From JAWWPY01 sp964412845 (GTDB lineage: Bacteria; Actinomycetota; Actinomycetes; Streptosporangiales; Streptosporangiaceae), in contig CAYPQM010000023.1 in NCBI GenBank assembly GCA_964412845.1, positions 1-50,973 on the forward strand: DNA of 50,973 nucleotides, written 5' to 3'. The position numbers were made by a program, and so were the translations under genes. Shown one piece after another: positions 40,567 to 49,689 of the stretch; position 1 is the first letter of the stretch, and every line of letters begins with the position of its first letter. Under the pieces are notes generated by a model, which saw only the letters and a list, made by a program, of their open reading frames with translations, was not told the DNA's origin and did no database searches.

Positions 40567-42746
40567 CCGGGCACCTCGTAATCGTCGGGAAGATCCCAGA
40601 AGGTGCGGAACTCCGCGGCCCACTTGGCCGAGAAACGCAGCACGTCACGGTAGAGCGCGGCGGCCGGCGGCGGGATGTCTCCAGCGATCAGCCGCTCACG
40701 GACCCTGGCTTTGTACTCCCGGGCCGGGACGGCGCGGGCCAGCCGGTCGGTGCGGTGCCGCGTGCGCAGCGCGGCGGTCGCCGCGGCGTCGACGCCGTCG
40801 ATCAGCCCGGCACCGTCCCTGGTGAACACGACTGCGTAGACGTCAAGCGCCGTGCGCTCGCTGGACAGGCCGTCCAGCACGTCGCGCAGGACCTCGTCCG
40901 GCCGGCGTTCCAGCGGGTCACCGTACCCGCCGCCGTCCCCGCTGACCACTGAGAACAGCGACTCGGGGGGCAGCGCCCGCGCCGGGTAATTCTGGCCGGG
41001 CACGTACTCCCAGTCGGCCTCGACCTCGCTGACGAAGTCCGGCGGCGCGGTATGCAGCCCTTCGCCGTTCGGCAGGTCACGTCCCTCGCGGAGCATCTGG
41101 CTCAGGTTCGTGTTCCGGCCCACCCAGACCCGCAGCGAGGCCGCCGGGTACCCGCCCATCAGCCCGGCCGTCGAGAAGATCGGCGGTGACCCGAACGAGC
41201 CCATCTCCATCTCGGTCCCCTCCGGGATCAGGTAGAGGGAGTGGATCCCGTTGCCGCCGCGGAACTTCCCGAAGCCGCCGCCGTCCCGCCGGATCTCGCG
41301 GGCCAGCCAGATCTGCGGCATCTGCTGCTCCCAGACCTCCGCGTCGCCCATATCCCCTTCGGCGTTGAAGTCGGAGAATGCGGTGTCCAGGCCGTCCATG
41401 AAGCTGGTCGCGTACATGCCGGACGAGGCGAACTCGAAGCACTGGCTGCCGAAGAGGCGCCCGTACTGGTCAACCCCCCCGGCCAGGTTGCCGCTGGTGA
41501 GCGGGCCTGATGCGTGCACTTCCTCGCGGTAGCCCTGCGCGTAGTAGGCACGCGACACCGCCTGGGCGCAGGCTTGCATCCCGCCGTACGCCGGGCCCCA
41601 CAGCGTGGTCGGGAGCTGGATGTTGTCCGGGTTGCACGCGCTGCCCAGCGGCACGTTCAGCCGGACGGCGAGGAACGTGCCGTCGTTGTACCGCAGGTCG
41701 TAGAAGACGTTCTGGATCAGGCCGTTGAAGAGCATCCCCTCGAACAGCGGCAGCGTCGCCTGGAACGGCTGGCGCCGGGCGGACGGCAGGCCGTCGTAGT
41801 CCAGTTCAAGGCGGCCGTCCCTGGTGATGACCAGCTCGCAGGGACTGTGCAGCAGGCTTTCCTGGCCGGGCAGGGTCACCCCGCGCCAGGCCACCTCGCG
41901 GTACCGGCCGGGAAAGAGCGAGCGCCGCACCTTCTCCCTGGTCGCGCGCATGGTGTCTTCGATGTACTCGCGGCTGATCTTCCGGTAGAAAGCCAGCCCG
42001 ACGTCGGCCACGATCTCCTTGAGCTTTTCCCGGACGATCATGTTCCCGGTGAGCTTGGCCCGGTTGTCGGCCAGCCAGGAGGTCGAGCTCCGCACGCCGC
42101 GGTCGACCAGGATGTCGAGGTCCTTGCGCAGCGTGTCGCCGGATCCGATCTTCACGCAGGGCATGATCAGGCCCTCCGCGAAACGGCTGGTGAACGAGCT
42201 GCCCATGGCACCGGGCTCGACGGCCCCGGTCTCGGTCACATGGGTCAGCCCGCCGACCCAGCCCTCGAGACGGCCGTCGATGAACAGCGGGGTGATGAGC
42301 ATCTGGTCCGATGGGTGGCCGCCGCCGATGAACGAGTCATTGTTGAAGAAGTAGTCGCCCTCGTCGAAGCCGACCAGCGTCTCGTAGTCGTTCTGGATCA
42401 TCCATTTGATCGCGCGGCTCATCGTGTGCACGTGGATCATCAGCCCGGTGGACAGGCAGATCGCGTCGCCCTCGCGGGTGTACAGGCCGAAAATGATCTC
42501 GCCCTGCTCGCGGGTGGACGGCGAGGCCGAGATGGACAGCGCCACCTCGCGTGCGTTGGTCAGCGTCTGCAGCAGCCGGGTGAACAGCACCTCGAAGGTG
42601 ATCGGGTCGCTCTCCTTGAGCGACAGGTCCGCCTCGTAGTAGCCGGTCTCGAGGATGCCGCGCTCGGTGATGACGAGCCGTTCCTTGAGCGTCAGTGGCG
42701 GCGCCGATCCGGCCGTCGGCAGCTGGCTCTCGATGTCCGCAGACAT
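40563..42746 (-). CDS. Acetone carboxylase-type alpha subunit (HyuB/hydantoinase B family)
   Basis: A 727-residue HyuB family protein. EGDAICLSTGLMIHVHTMSRAI, DYFFNNDSFIGGGHPSDQML (metal-site region) and GQESLLHSPCELVITRDGRLELDYDG (in parts) are diagnostic, followed by TLWGPAYGGMQACAQAVSRAYYA and GGFGKFRGGNG. ATG 42746 has GAGGAG 5 nt upstream and lies 2 nt after the beta stop. With beta and gamma it would carboxylate a ketone with ATP and bicarbonate at a metal site. Whether the substrate is acetone or a larger ketone is open; the subunit is somewhat shorter than Xanthobacter AcxB. Confidence 0.9.
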   Translation of the reverse strand: MSADIESQLPTAGSAPPLTLKERLVITERGILETGYYEADLSLKESDPITFEVLFTRLLQTLTNAREVALSISASPSTREQGEIIFGLYTREGDAICLSTGLMIHVHTMSRAIKWMIQNDYETLVGFDEGDYFFNNDSFIGGGHPSDQMLITPLFIDGRLEGWVGGLTHVTETGAVEPGAMGSSFTSRFAEGLIMPCVKIGSGDTLRKDLDILVDRGVRSSTSWLADNRAKLTGNMIVREKLKEIVADVGLAFYRKISREYIEDTMRATREKVRRSLFPGRYREVAWRGVTLPGQESLLHSPCELVITRDGRLELDYDGLPSARRQPFQATLPLFEGMLFNGLIQNVFYDLRYNDGTFLAVRLNVPLGSACNPDNIQLPTTLWGPAYGGMQACAQAVSRAYYAQGYREEVHASGPLTSGNLAGGVDQYGRLFGSQCFEFASSGMYATSFMDGLDTAFSDFNAEGDMGDAEVWEQQMPQIWLAREIRRDGGGFGKFRGGNGIHSLYLIPEGTEMEMGSFGSPPIFSTAGLMGGYPAASLRVWVGRNTNLSQMLREGRDLPNGEGLHTAPPDFVSEVEADWEYVPGQNYPARALPPESLFSVVSGDGGGYGDPLERRPDEVLRDVLDGLSSERTALDVYAVVFTRDGAGLIDGVDAAATAALRTRHRTDRLARAVPAREYKARVRERLIAGDIPPPAAALYRDVLRFSAKWAAEFRTFWDLPDDYEVPG

Positions 42747-42748
42747 GC

Positions 42749-44884
42749 TCACTCCTCGATCCACACGGTTCGGTACTCGTCGACCCGGGCGGTCCGCGAC
42801 GGGGGGACGACCAGGGTGGTCGTCAGCGCCTCGACGACGGCCGGCCCGTGCACCACATTTCCCGGCCGCAGCAGGTCCCAGTCGTAACGCTGGGTCGGCC
42901 GCCACTCGCCCTGCCAGAAGGCGGGCCGCTCGTCGTACCGGGCCTCGCGGGCGTCCTCGTCCGCCAGCGGGCTCTTCACCAGCCACGGCTTGACCTTGTG
43001 CGCCGCCGCGACCAGCCCGACCTCGAAGATCTCGAAGCCGGCCTGCGGGAACTGGGCGCCCTTGGCGTACACCCGGGCGTACAGGTCCTCGAAGGCGGCC
43101 AGCACCGTCCGCACGTCGCCAGCGGTGTGCGCGCGCGAGATCGGCATGGGGGTGATGAGGTCGTTGAGCTGCTTGCCGTACCGCACCATCGCCAGGTGCC
43201 GCAGCGAGATCTCATCCCGGGCGAAGCCCTCGCGCTCCATCTGCTCGACGGCCTGCTCCTCGAGCCGGACCCAGGCCGCGGTGATCCGCCGGCCCACGTC
43301 AGCGAGCGCGTCGTCGCCGGCCGATGGCGGGACGACGACGTTGACGGCGCGATGGTAGTGGTGCTCATAGTCGGCGCTGGCCGCGCCGAACGCGGTGAAC
43401 GTGGCCGCGTAGGGGAACGTGAGCACCGCCTTGAGCGGGAGCCCTTCGCTGTACCCGCACAGATGCCCCGGGCCTGCCCCGCCGAAGCCGAGCAGCGCGT
43501 AGTCCTCCATCCGGCTGCCGCGCAGGGAGACCAGGCCGGAGACGGCCTCTTTCATCCGGGTGTCGATCACCCGGCGGATCCCGAGCGCGGCCTCCTCGAC
43601 GCTCAGGCCCAGCGGTTCGGCGATCTTCGTGCGGATCGCGTCCGCGGCCGAGCCGGCGTCGAGGTCTACCGTGCCGCCGAGCAGCCCGGCCGGGTTGAGG
43701 TAGCCGAGCACCAGATTGGCATCGGTCACCGTCGGCTCGGTGCCGCCCTTGCGGTAGCAGACCGGCCCCGGAATCGCTCCGGCGGACTCCGGCCCGACGA
43801 CCAGCCGGCCGGTGAGCGCGTCGATCCGGCTGATCGTCCCGCCGCCGGCCCCGATCGAGTGGACCTCCATCATCGGCAGCGACAGCAGCAGGCCGGCCAG
43901 CACCGGCTCGCGGTCGATGCCGATGAAGCCGCCGGAGACGAGGCCGACGTCGAAGCTGGTGCCCCCGACGTCGGTGCTGATCAGGTCGTCGAAGCCGTAG
44001 AGCTCGCCGATGAAGCGGGTGCCGACCACCCCGCCCACGGGGCCGGACATCGCAGTGTCGACCGCACGCACGTGGCGGGCGGGCGCCAGGCCGCCCGCCG
44101 ACTGCATGACCTGGAGGTCGCCGGTGAACCCGTTGGCTTTCAGGTCGCCTTCGAGCTTGGCCAGGGCCCGCAGGGTGGACGGGCCGGCGTAGGCCTCGAT
44201 CGTCGTGGCGTTCGCGCGGGGCAGCTCCCGCAGGGTGGGGCTGATCTCGCTGGAGATGAAGACCGGCATGCCGGAGAGGTCACGGCGGGCCAGCTCGGCT
44301 TCGATGATCTCCTTGGCCCGCCGCTCGTGCCCGTCGTTCAGGAACGACCAGAGAAAGACCACCACGAGCGAGTCCGCCCCGGCGGCCAGCAGCTGGTCCA
44401 CCCCGCTGAGCACGTCCTGCTCGCGCAGCGGGATCATCTCGGCGCCCACCGAGTTGATCCGCTCGCCCACTCCGCGTACCCGCCCCCGCGGCACCAGCGG
44501 CGCCTGGCGGCGGTGCGTCACCGGGTGGATGCGGTCAACCCGGGACAGGGTGACCCAGCTCTGCTTCCCGCGCTCCATTGTCAGCAGATCCTCGAAACCA
44601 CGGGTGATCAGTACGCCCGGCTTACCCCCGGTGCGGGTGAGCAGCGCGTTGAGCACAGTGGTCGCCCCGTACCCGATCACCTCCAGGCCGCCGAGGAATT
44701 CCTGCTCGGTGAGGCCGAGGTGTTCCCTGGCCATCCGCAGTGCGGCGTGGAAGCCTTCCGCGATGTCGGCGGGGGTGGTGGGCGCCTTCCCGAGCGCGAA
44801 CTCACCGTTCTCGGTGACGACGAAGCAGTCGGTGAAGGTCCCGCCCACGTCGGTGTAGCAGACCACGGGGCGGGATGCGCTCAT
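42749..44884 (-). CDS. Acetone carboxylase-type beta subunit (HyuA/hydantoinase A family)
   Basis: A 711-residue ASKHA-fold ATPase. VCYTDVGGTFTDCFVV is phosphate motif 1, LISTDVGGTSFDVGLV motif 2, and LLGFGGAGPGHLCGYSE the adenosine motif; MSGPVGGVVGTRFIG and SIGAGGGTISRID are HyuA blocks. In acetone carboxylase this subunit makes the phosphorylated carboxylation intermediates. Two starts fit the single AGGAG: ATG 44890 (3 nt spacing) and ATG 44884 (9 nt, chosen). It is the first gene after a 147-bp gap holding a GTGAATTCAC palindrome, so a promoter probably lies there. Confidence 0.92.
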   Translation of the reverse strand: MSASRPVVCYTDVGGTFTDCFVVTENGEFALGKAPTTPADIAEGFHAALRMAREHLGLTEQEFLGGLEVIGYGATTVLNALLTRTGGKPGVLITRGFEDLLTMERGKQSWVTLSRVDRIHPVTHRRQAPLVPRGRVRGVGERINSVGAEMIPLREQDVLSGVDQLLAAGADSLVVVFLWSFLNDGHERRAKEIIEAELARRDLSGMPVFISSEISPTLRELPRANATTIEAYAGPSTLRALAKLEGDLKANGFTGDLQVMQSAGGLAPARHVRAVDTAMSGPVGGVVGTRFIGELYGFDDLISTDVGGTSFDVGLVSGGFIGIDREPVLAGLLLSLPMMEVHSIGAGGGTISRIDALTGRLVVGPESAGAIPGPVCYRKGGTEPTVTDANLVLGYLNPAGLLGGTVDLDAGSAADAIRTKIAEPLGLSVEEAALGIRRVIDTRMKEAVSGLVSLRGSRMEDYALLGFGGAGPGHLCGYSEGLPLKAVLTFPYAATFTAFGAASADYEHHYHRAVNVVVPPSAGDDALADVGRRITAAWVRLEEQAVEQMEREGFARDEISLRHLAMVRYGKQLNDLITPMPISRAHTAGDVRTVLAAFEDLYARVYAKGAQFPQAGFEIFEVGLVAAAHKVKPWLVKSPLADEDAREARYDERPAFWQGEWRPTQRYDWDLLRPGNVVHGPAVVEALTTTLVVPPSRTARVDEYRTVWIEE

Positions 44885-44963
44885 CGTCATGGACTCCTCT
44901 CGGACTCCCTGGTGGATTGCCACCCATAGCACGGGCCGGGCGGCGGCTTCCGGGAAGCGTATC

Positions 44964-44977
44964 CCGTGAATTCACTG
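44964..44977. promoter_or_regulatory. Candidate GntR operator before the carboxylase operon
   Basis: GTGAATTCAC (44966-44975) is a perfect 10-bp palindrome. Read on the minus strand it gives CAGTGAATTCAC, which matches CAGTGAATCCAC upstream of gntR at 11 of 12 positions. It lies about 80 bp upstream of the beta-subunit start. Confidence 0.55.
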
Positions 44978-45031
44978 AGTGCAATAGCTCCGGCTGCCGT
45001 CTTTCCAGTGCCCGGACAAGCCGAAACAAGC

Positions 45032-46288
45032 TCAGACGACCGACATGTACCGGTCTCTCTCCCAGTCGGTGCTGCTGGTCACCAGTACCGTCCGTTCCGG
45101 GCGCAGCACCCCGAGCAGAGCGTCGATGACCGGGCCCAGCGCCGTGCGCGCCAGCTCGCTCGAGGCCAGCAGGTCGACGGCTTCCGGGAACGACTCAGGC
45201 AGCAGCGGCAGGTCCGCGCGGGTGTATGCGTTGCCGGTCACCGGGTCGGGAGGTGACCAGCCGGCCGCGAGCCCGGCGAGCCCGGCGGCGAACTGCCCGG
45301 CCATCGCGAGGTAGACATTGCAGTCGGCGGCGGCGTCGCGCTGCTCGACGCGGGTCGATCCCTCGCTGCCGGTGATCACCCGGACGGCGAGCGTCCGGTT
45401 GTCGGCCCCCCAGCAGATCCTGGTCGGCGCGAAGGAGTAGTCAGCCCGGCGGTGGTAGGCATTCGGGGTCGCCGAGCCGAGCAGCACAAGCTCGCGCATG
45501 TACCGGATGAGCCCGGCGACGTACCCATGCCCTTCGGGGCTGAGCTGGCCCGCCGCATGGAACAGGTTGGCCGGGCCGCCGCCGGCCGACCTGCCGGGCC
45601 GCCGCCAGACACTCTGGTGCAGGTGCATGCCGCTGCCCGCCTGCTCGGTCCACGGCTTAGCCATGAACGTGGCGTCCAGCCCGTGCGATCGGGCCATCTC
45701 GCGGACCAGGTGACGGGTCAGCACGGCCCGGTCAGCTGCGGCGAGCGCCTCGGTGTACTTGATGTTGACCTCAGCCTGGCCGCCGGCGTACTCGGGGTTG
45801 ACCGCCTCGATCGGGATGCCCAGGACCGCCAGCCGCTCGCGCACGTCATGCAGCAGGAACTCAAGCTCGGAGCCCTTGGTCAGGCTGTACTGGTTGATCT
45901 CGTCGTAGATCGGCCGCCGGGTCGCTGGGTTGATCAGGTAGAACTCGAGCTCGGCCGCGGCCTGGATCTCCAGGCCGTCCCCGGCGGCCCCGTCCAGCAC
46001 AGCGCGCAGCGCGGAACGGGAGCACGAAGCGTCGGGCTGGCCGTCGGGAGCCATCAGGTCCCCGAGGACGACCTGCGCGCTGCCATCCCACGGGTTCGGG
46101 CGGGCCGAGCTCCAGTCAGGACGCAGCAGGACCTCGCCCGGCTCCGGGCCCGGGCCGGAGAATCCGGCCGCGACCAGGGACCGCGGCAGCCGGATCCCAT
46201 CCGCGGCCGCGCCAGCGGCCACCCGGACGAACCGGCAGCGGCCGACCAGGTCGCTCCAGTACACGTCCACCCACCGCGGGCCGGTCAC
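45032..46288 (-). CDS. Glutamine synthetase-like ligase (gamma-glutamyl-amine ligase type)
   Basis: A 418-residue GS-fold enzyme with complete catalytic blocks: AAELEFYLIN (metal-binding Glu), YAGGQAEVNIKYTEAL, ATFMAKPWTEQAGSGMHLHQSVW (in parts, nucleotide/metal site), TPNAYHRRADYS and VEQRDAAADCNVYLAMAGQ. It resembles PuuA/IpuC-type enzymes that glutamylate amines rather than true GlnA: no adenylylation-site motif is seen. GTG 46288 overlaps the stop of the degenerate paralogue as GTGA. With the PuuD-like hydrolase it could form a gamma-glutamyl amine route (inference). Confidence 0.9.
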   Translation of the reverse strand: MTGPRWVDVYWSDLVGRCRFVRVAAGAAADGIRLPRSLVAAGFSGPGPEPGEVLLRPDWSSARPNPWDGSAQVVLGDLMAPDGQPDASCSRSALRAVLDGAAGDGLEIQAAAELEFYLINPATRRPIYDEINQYSLTKGSELEFLLHDVRERLAVLGIPIEAVNPEYAGGQAEVNIKYTEALAAADRAVLTRHLVREMARSHGLDATFMAKPWTEQAGSGMHLHQSVWRRPGRSAGGGPANLFHAAGQLSPEGHGYVAGLIRYMRELVLLGSATPNAYHRRADYSFAPTRICWGADNRTLAVRVITGSEGSTRVEQRDAAADCNVYLAMAGQFAAGLAGLAAGWSPPDPVTGNAYTRADLPLLPESFPEAVDLLASSELARTALGPVIDALLGVLRPERTVLVTSSTDWERDRYMSVV

Positions 46289-47526
46289 GACGCGCTCCAG
46301 TAGCGGGCGATCTCCCAGTCGGTCAGCGCGGCCTGGAACAGCTCGGCCTCGTGCTCGAACAAGGGGATCGCGTTGTCCAGGAACGGTGCGCCCAGCCAGC
46401 TGGTCACCCACGGGTGGTCAGCCATCGCGGCCGCGTCCCGCAGGTCCCTGATGGCTGGTCGCGTGGTCGCGGCGGCCGGCGAGCCCAGCGGCCCGGCCTC
46501 CGCCAGCGGCCCGGCCTCGGCCAGCGAGCCGGCCTCGGCCAGCGAGCCGATGGCGGCGAGCGCGGCGGCGAGCGCCGTGCCCGGGTCCGCCTCGCTGCTG
46601 GCCCAGGCCAGCACCCGCTGCGTCCCGTCCAGGCCCCCGGCCACGTGCACGGCAGGCGGCCGGGCCTTCATCGCGGTTACCGAGGGAAACAGCAGCGGGC
46701 GAACGGCGTCGATCCGGCGCTGCAGCGCATCGGGGTTCAGCACCGGCCCGCCCGTTACCGTGACGTCCAGCTCCAGCAGCGAGGCGTCAGCCGCCCCGGG
46801 GCGCAGCGTCATGAAGACGGCTTCCAGCCCGCGCGCTCCGGCGATCTCCCGGGCTGCGCTTTTCGCCACCACCAGTGCCTCCGCCAGCTCAGCCACGGCG
46901 GCCGGGCCGAGCCCGAGCACGAATGACCCTGGATCCAGGCCGCTGCGGACGCTGGTCGCGGGCAGCCCGCTGGCCGCAAGGCCCTCCAGTACGGCCACGC
47001 CGACCGAGGCGGCCGAGCTGCCATCGGGCAGCGCAGCGCCGGGCGGGCCGGCCGGCCGGCCATGACGGGGCAGCGCGGCCCCGGCGAGCGAGGCGCGCAC
47101 CGTCACCCGCACGGCCAGTTCAGCCAGCCGCCGCAGCACCGTGGCCAGCACCGCGGCCGGGGCCACGTCGAGCAGCCGCCCGGCCGCGTCCCGCGGCACC
47201 CCGAAGACGAACGCCTAGCCCGGCGCCCAGGCCGCCGGCCGGGCCAGGTCCGGATGGAAGTGCACGTGCAGGTCCGGGTAGCCGGTCGAGTAGTTGGAGA
47301 ACGGCGTCGCCTCGATGATGTCGCACTGCACATCGCAGACGATCATGCCATCGCAGAAGCCCATCGACATCGGCGCGCGGCTGAGGAACTCGCGCACCGG
47401 CATCCGCTTTCCCCGCCAGCCGCCCAGCCGGTCGGCCCAGCCCAGCCGGACGGTGTGCACCTCACCACGGTCGGCGGCGGCCGCTAGCCAGCCCGGCCCG
47501 GTGAGGTCAGTGGCGGGTGCGTCCAT
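46285..47526 (-). pseudogene. Degenerate glutamine-synthetase-like paralogue with in-frame TAG
   Basis: The N terminus (VHTVRLGWADRLGGWRGKR, MSMGFCDGMIVCDVQCDIIE, YSTGYPDLHVHFHPD) is a GS beta-grasp-type start. TAG at 47215-47217 then follows AAWAPG, and the same frame goes on with AFVFGVPRDAAGRLLDVAP. The rest is GS-like only in outline: the region matching MPKPF...GSGMH is FMTLRPGAADASLLELD, without the metal and nucleotide residues, and a repeat SLAEAGPLAEAGPL is inserted. ATG 47526 overlaps the thiolase end by 43 nt. GTG 47199 could restart translation and give 304 residues. Probably decaying, or a non-catalytic partner of the next gene. Confidence 0.75.
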
Positions 47527-48731
47527 AAGGCGTCGAGGCTCCGCACCAGCGTGGCGATGCCCTGCCCGGCCCCGACGCAGAGCGCGGCGATGCCGTAGCG
47601 GACCGCGCGGCGGCGCATCTCGTGCACCAGCGTCACCATGATCCGGCTGCCGGAGTTCCCCAGCGCGTGCCCCAGGGCGATCGCCCCGCCGTTCACGTTG
47701 ACCTGGTCCGGGTCCAGGCCGAGCTGATCGATGCAGACCAGCATCTGCGATGCGAACGCCTCGTTGATCTCGAACAGGCCAATGTCGTCCAGGGACAGCC
47801 CGGTCCGGGCGAGCAGCTTGTGCACCGCGGCGACCGGCCCGACGGAGAACAGCGCCGGATCCACGCCGACCGACGCGGTGGCCACGATCTCGCCGAACGG
47901 CTGCGCGTCCAGGGTCCTGGCGACGTCCGGGTCGGCCAGGACAAGTGCGCTGGCCCCATCGGAGACCGGTGAGGCGTTGCCCGCGGTGATGTCGGGACAC
48001 CCGTCGTAGTAGCCGGCCAGGCGGCCCAGGGACTCAAGGCTGGTGTCCCGCCGGAACGTCTCGTCGACCTCGAAGGAGCCGCGCGGGGCCGGGATGGCCA
48101 GCACCTCGTCGCCGAACCGGCCGCTGTCCCAGGCCTGCGCCGCCCGCTGGTGACTGGCCAGCGCATGCGCGTCCAGCGATACGCGGCTGAAGCCAAATTT
48201 ATCCGCCACCAGCTGGGCACCCTCGGGCATCTCGATCATGGTGCCGTCCGCTTCGAGCGCCGGGTGCTGCGGTCCGCCGGCCCCGCTCCACATCGCGTTG
48301 CGGCCCACCAGCGGCCCCGGGTACTTCTGGCCGACCGGGATAGCGACGGGCCAGGTGGAGCGGCTCATCACTTCGGCCCCCACGGCCACCCCGGCGCCGG
48401 CTGACCCGAACGAGATCGAGTGAGCCAGGGCATTCACGGCGGAAAGGCCAGACCCGCAGTAGCGGTTCATGGTGACGCCGGCCACGCTGGTCGGCAGGCC
48501 GGCCAGCAAGGCAGCGAACCGGGCCAGGTTGCCCATCGCCTCGCCGGAGGCATTGACCGTCCCGGCGAAGACCTCGTCCACCTGGCCGGGCGGCAGGCCC
48601 GCGCGGGCCGTAGCGGCGCGGATCACCTCGGCCGCGAGGTCATCCACCCGGATCTGGGCCAGCGACCCGCCGAACCGGCCCATGGGGGTGCGGACTGCCG
48701 CCATCACCAGGGCCCGGCGCTGAGCGGTCAA
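47484..48731 (-). CDS. Acetyl-CoA acyltransferase (thiolase)
   Basis: A 415-residue thiolase. The acyl-binding Cys is C92 in MNRYCGSGLSAV; the C-terminal blocks NVNGGAIALGHALGNSGSR (His) and ALCVGAGQGIA (second Cys) complete the active site, and LFEINEAFASQML is the usual NEAF motif. It would cleave a 3-ketoacyl-CoA such as acetoacetyl-CoA to acetyl-CoA. TTG 48731 overlaps the gntR stop as TTGA and gives a normal length; the frame further upstream lies in gntR. It is the first enzyme gene behind the regulator. Confidence 0.92.
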   Translation of the reverse strand: MTAQRRALVMAAVRTPMGRFGGSLAQIRVDDLAAEVIRAATARAGLPPGQVDEVFAGTVNASGEAMGNLARFAALLAGLPTSVAGVTMNRYCGSGLSAVNALAHSISFGSAGAGVAVGAEVMSRSTWPVAIPVGQKYPGPLVGRNAMWSGAGGPQHPALEADGTMIEMPEGAQLVADKFGFSRVSLDAHALASHQRAAQAWDSGRFGDEVLAIPAPRGSFEVDETFRRDTSLESLGRLAGYYDGCPDITAGNASPVSDGASALVLADPDVARTLDAQPFGEIVATASVGVDPALFSVGPVAAVHKLLARTGLSLDDIGLFEINEAFASQMLVCIDQLGLDPDQVNVNGGAIALGHALGNSGSRIMVTLVHEMRRRAVRYGIAALCVGAGQGIATLVRSLDALWTHPPLTSPGRAG

Positions 48732-49435
48732 GGCTTCCCCGCCACCAGCGCGTCCGCGGTCAGCCAGGTGCTCGCCTCCTGGCGGGCCTCCTCCAGGTGA
48801 TCGAGCAGGGCGGCCCGCAGCCGCTCCGCCGAGCGCGCGGCGACCGCCTCGATGATCGCGAGGTGCCCATTGGCCATGGCCTCGGCATCGAACTGGTTGG
48901 TCACGTGGTGCCGGAAGACCCGGCGGCTCACCGGCAGCTCCCACAGGTCGGCCAGCGTGCGCTGGATCAGCCGGTTGGTGCCGATCTCCAGCAGCACCGC
49001 ATGGAAATCCCGGTTGAGGTCGTAGGCGATGGAGGCGTCGATGGGCGAGGTCGCGATCCCGCGGTTGATCTCCTCCAGCTTGGCTACATGCCGGTCGGTG
49101 ACGAACGGGAGGGCGGAGATGCTGCCGGGGATCTCCAGGAACGTCCGCACCTCGTAGATCTCCAGGATGTCGGTGGGGGTCAGCGCCTTCACCACGAACC
49201 CGCGGGCGCTCACCGCGCGGACGAGGCCCTCCTGGGCCAGCCGGAGCAGCGCGTCGCGCACGGGAGTCCGCGAGACTTCCAGTTGCTCGGCCAGCTGGTT
49301 CTGGACCAGGTGGTCATGCTCCTTGATCACACCGTCGCAGATCGCGTCCCGGATCACCTGGTAGACGTGCTCCGACAAGGGCGCACTGTCCAGCCTCCGT
49401 GCCTCGGGCGGGAGCTTCAGTGAGGTCATCGACAT
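48728..49435 (-). CDS. GntR family regulator, FadR/FCD subfamily
   Basis: A 235-residue regulator. Residues about 15-80 are the winged helix (LSEHVYQVIRDAICDGVIKE, LAEQLEVSRTPVRDALLRLAQEGLV, in parts). The FCD effector domain follows, with D and H metal ligands in NRDFHAVLLEIG, RRVFRHH and NGHLAIIEAV. FCD members sense small organic acids. ATG 49435 (AGAGG 4 nt upstream) is taken; ATG 49429 is possible. Its position at the head of the catabolic operons makes it the likely island regulator, supported by a shared motif before it and before the carboxylase operon. Confidence 0.93.
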   Translation of the reverse strand: MSMTSLKLPPEARRLDSAPLSEHVYQVIRDAICDGVIKEHDHLVQNQLAEQLEVSRTPVRDALLRLAQEGLVRAVSARGFVVKALTPTDILEIYEVRTFLEIPGSISALPFVTDRHVAKLEEINRGIATSPIDASIAYDLNRDFHAVLLEIGTNRLIQRTLADLWELPVSRRVFRHHVTNQFDAEAMANGHLAIIEAVAARSAERLRAALLDHLEEARQEASTWLTADALVAGKP

Positions 49436-49456
49436 CGAGCCTCTTTCGAGTGTATG

Positions 49457-49468
49457 CAGTGAATCCAC
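49457..49468. promoter_or_regulatory. Candidate GntR autoregulatory site
   Basis: CAGTGAATCCAC lies 22 bp upstream of the gntR start and matches the palindromic site at 44966-44977 (minus strand) at 11 of 12 positions. The rest of 49469-49689 shows no further structure. Confidence 0.5.
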
Positions 49469-49689
49469 CATAGCCCATCGCCTGGTGGCGGTCATGTCCC
49501 CCGGCGCAGCGCAGTTCCGGACAAGTCTCCTCATCGCTGATCCTGCCCCAGCCTTGACCGAGGGATGAAGTCGGTCAAGGGGTGATGGCGTCAACCCGTG
49601 CGCAGCGCGGGCAGTCACTGACCGGCCACCCGCCGCGAAACACCGGCCGAGGCCGCTTCGCGCCGTCGCCGCCCCTCTCGGCCCGCGGT

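Noticed and set aside
42695..44929. Plus-strand open frame of about 744 codons antisense to the carboxylase beta gene
   Set aside because: Its product is Arg/Gly/His-rich without motifs, while the minus strand encodes a full HyuA protein. It is a high-GC shadow frame, like those at 25-1029, 2380-3231, 10127-11566, 28794-30146, 36017-36859 and 41514-42887 (plus strand) and 12119-13306 (minus strand).
24940..47217. TAG recoded as an amino acid (two in-frame TAG codons, 24940 and 47215)
   Set aside because: TAG is used as the ordinary stop of the MFS exporter, double ATPase, binding protein and an SDR in this window, so genome-wide recoding is not supported; nonsense mutation or sequencing error is simpler.
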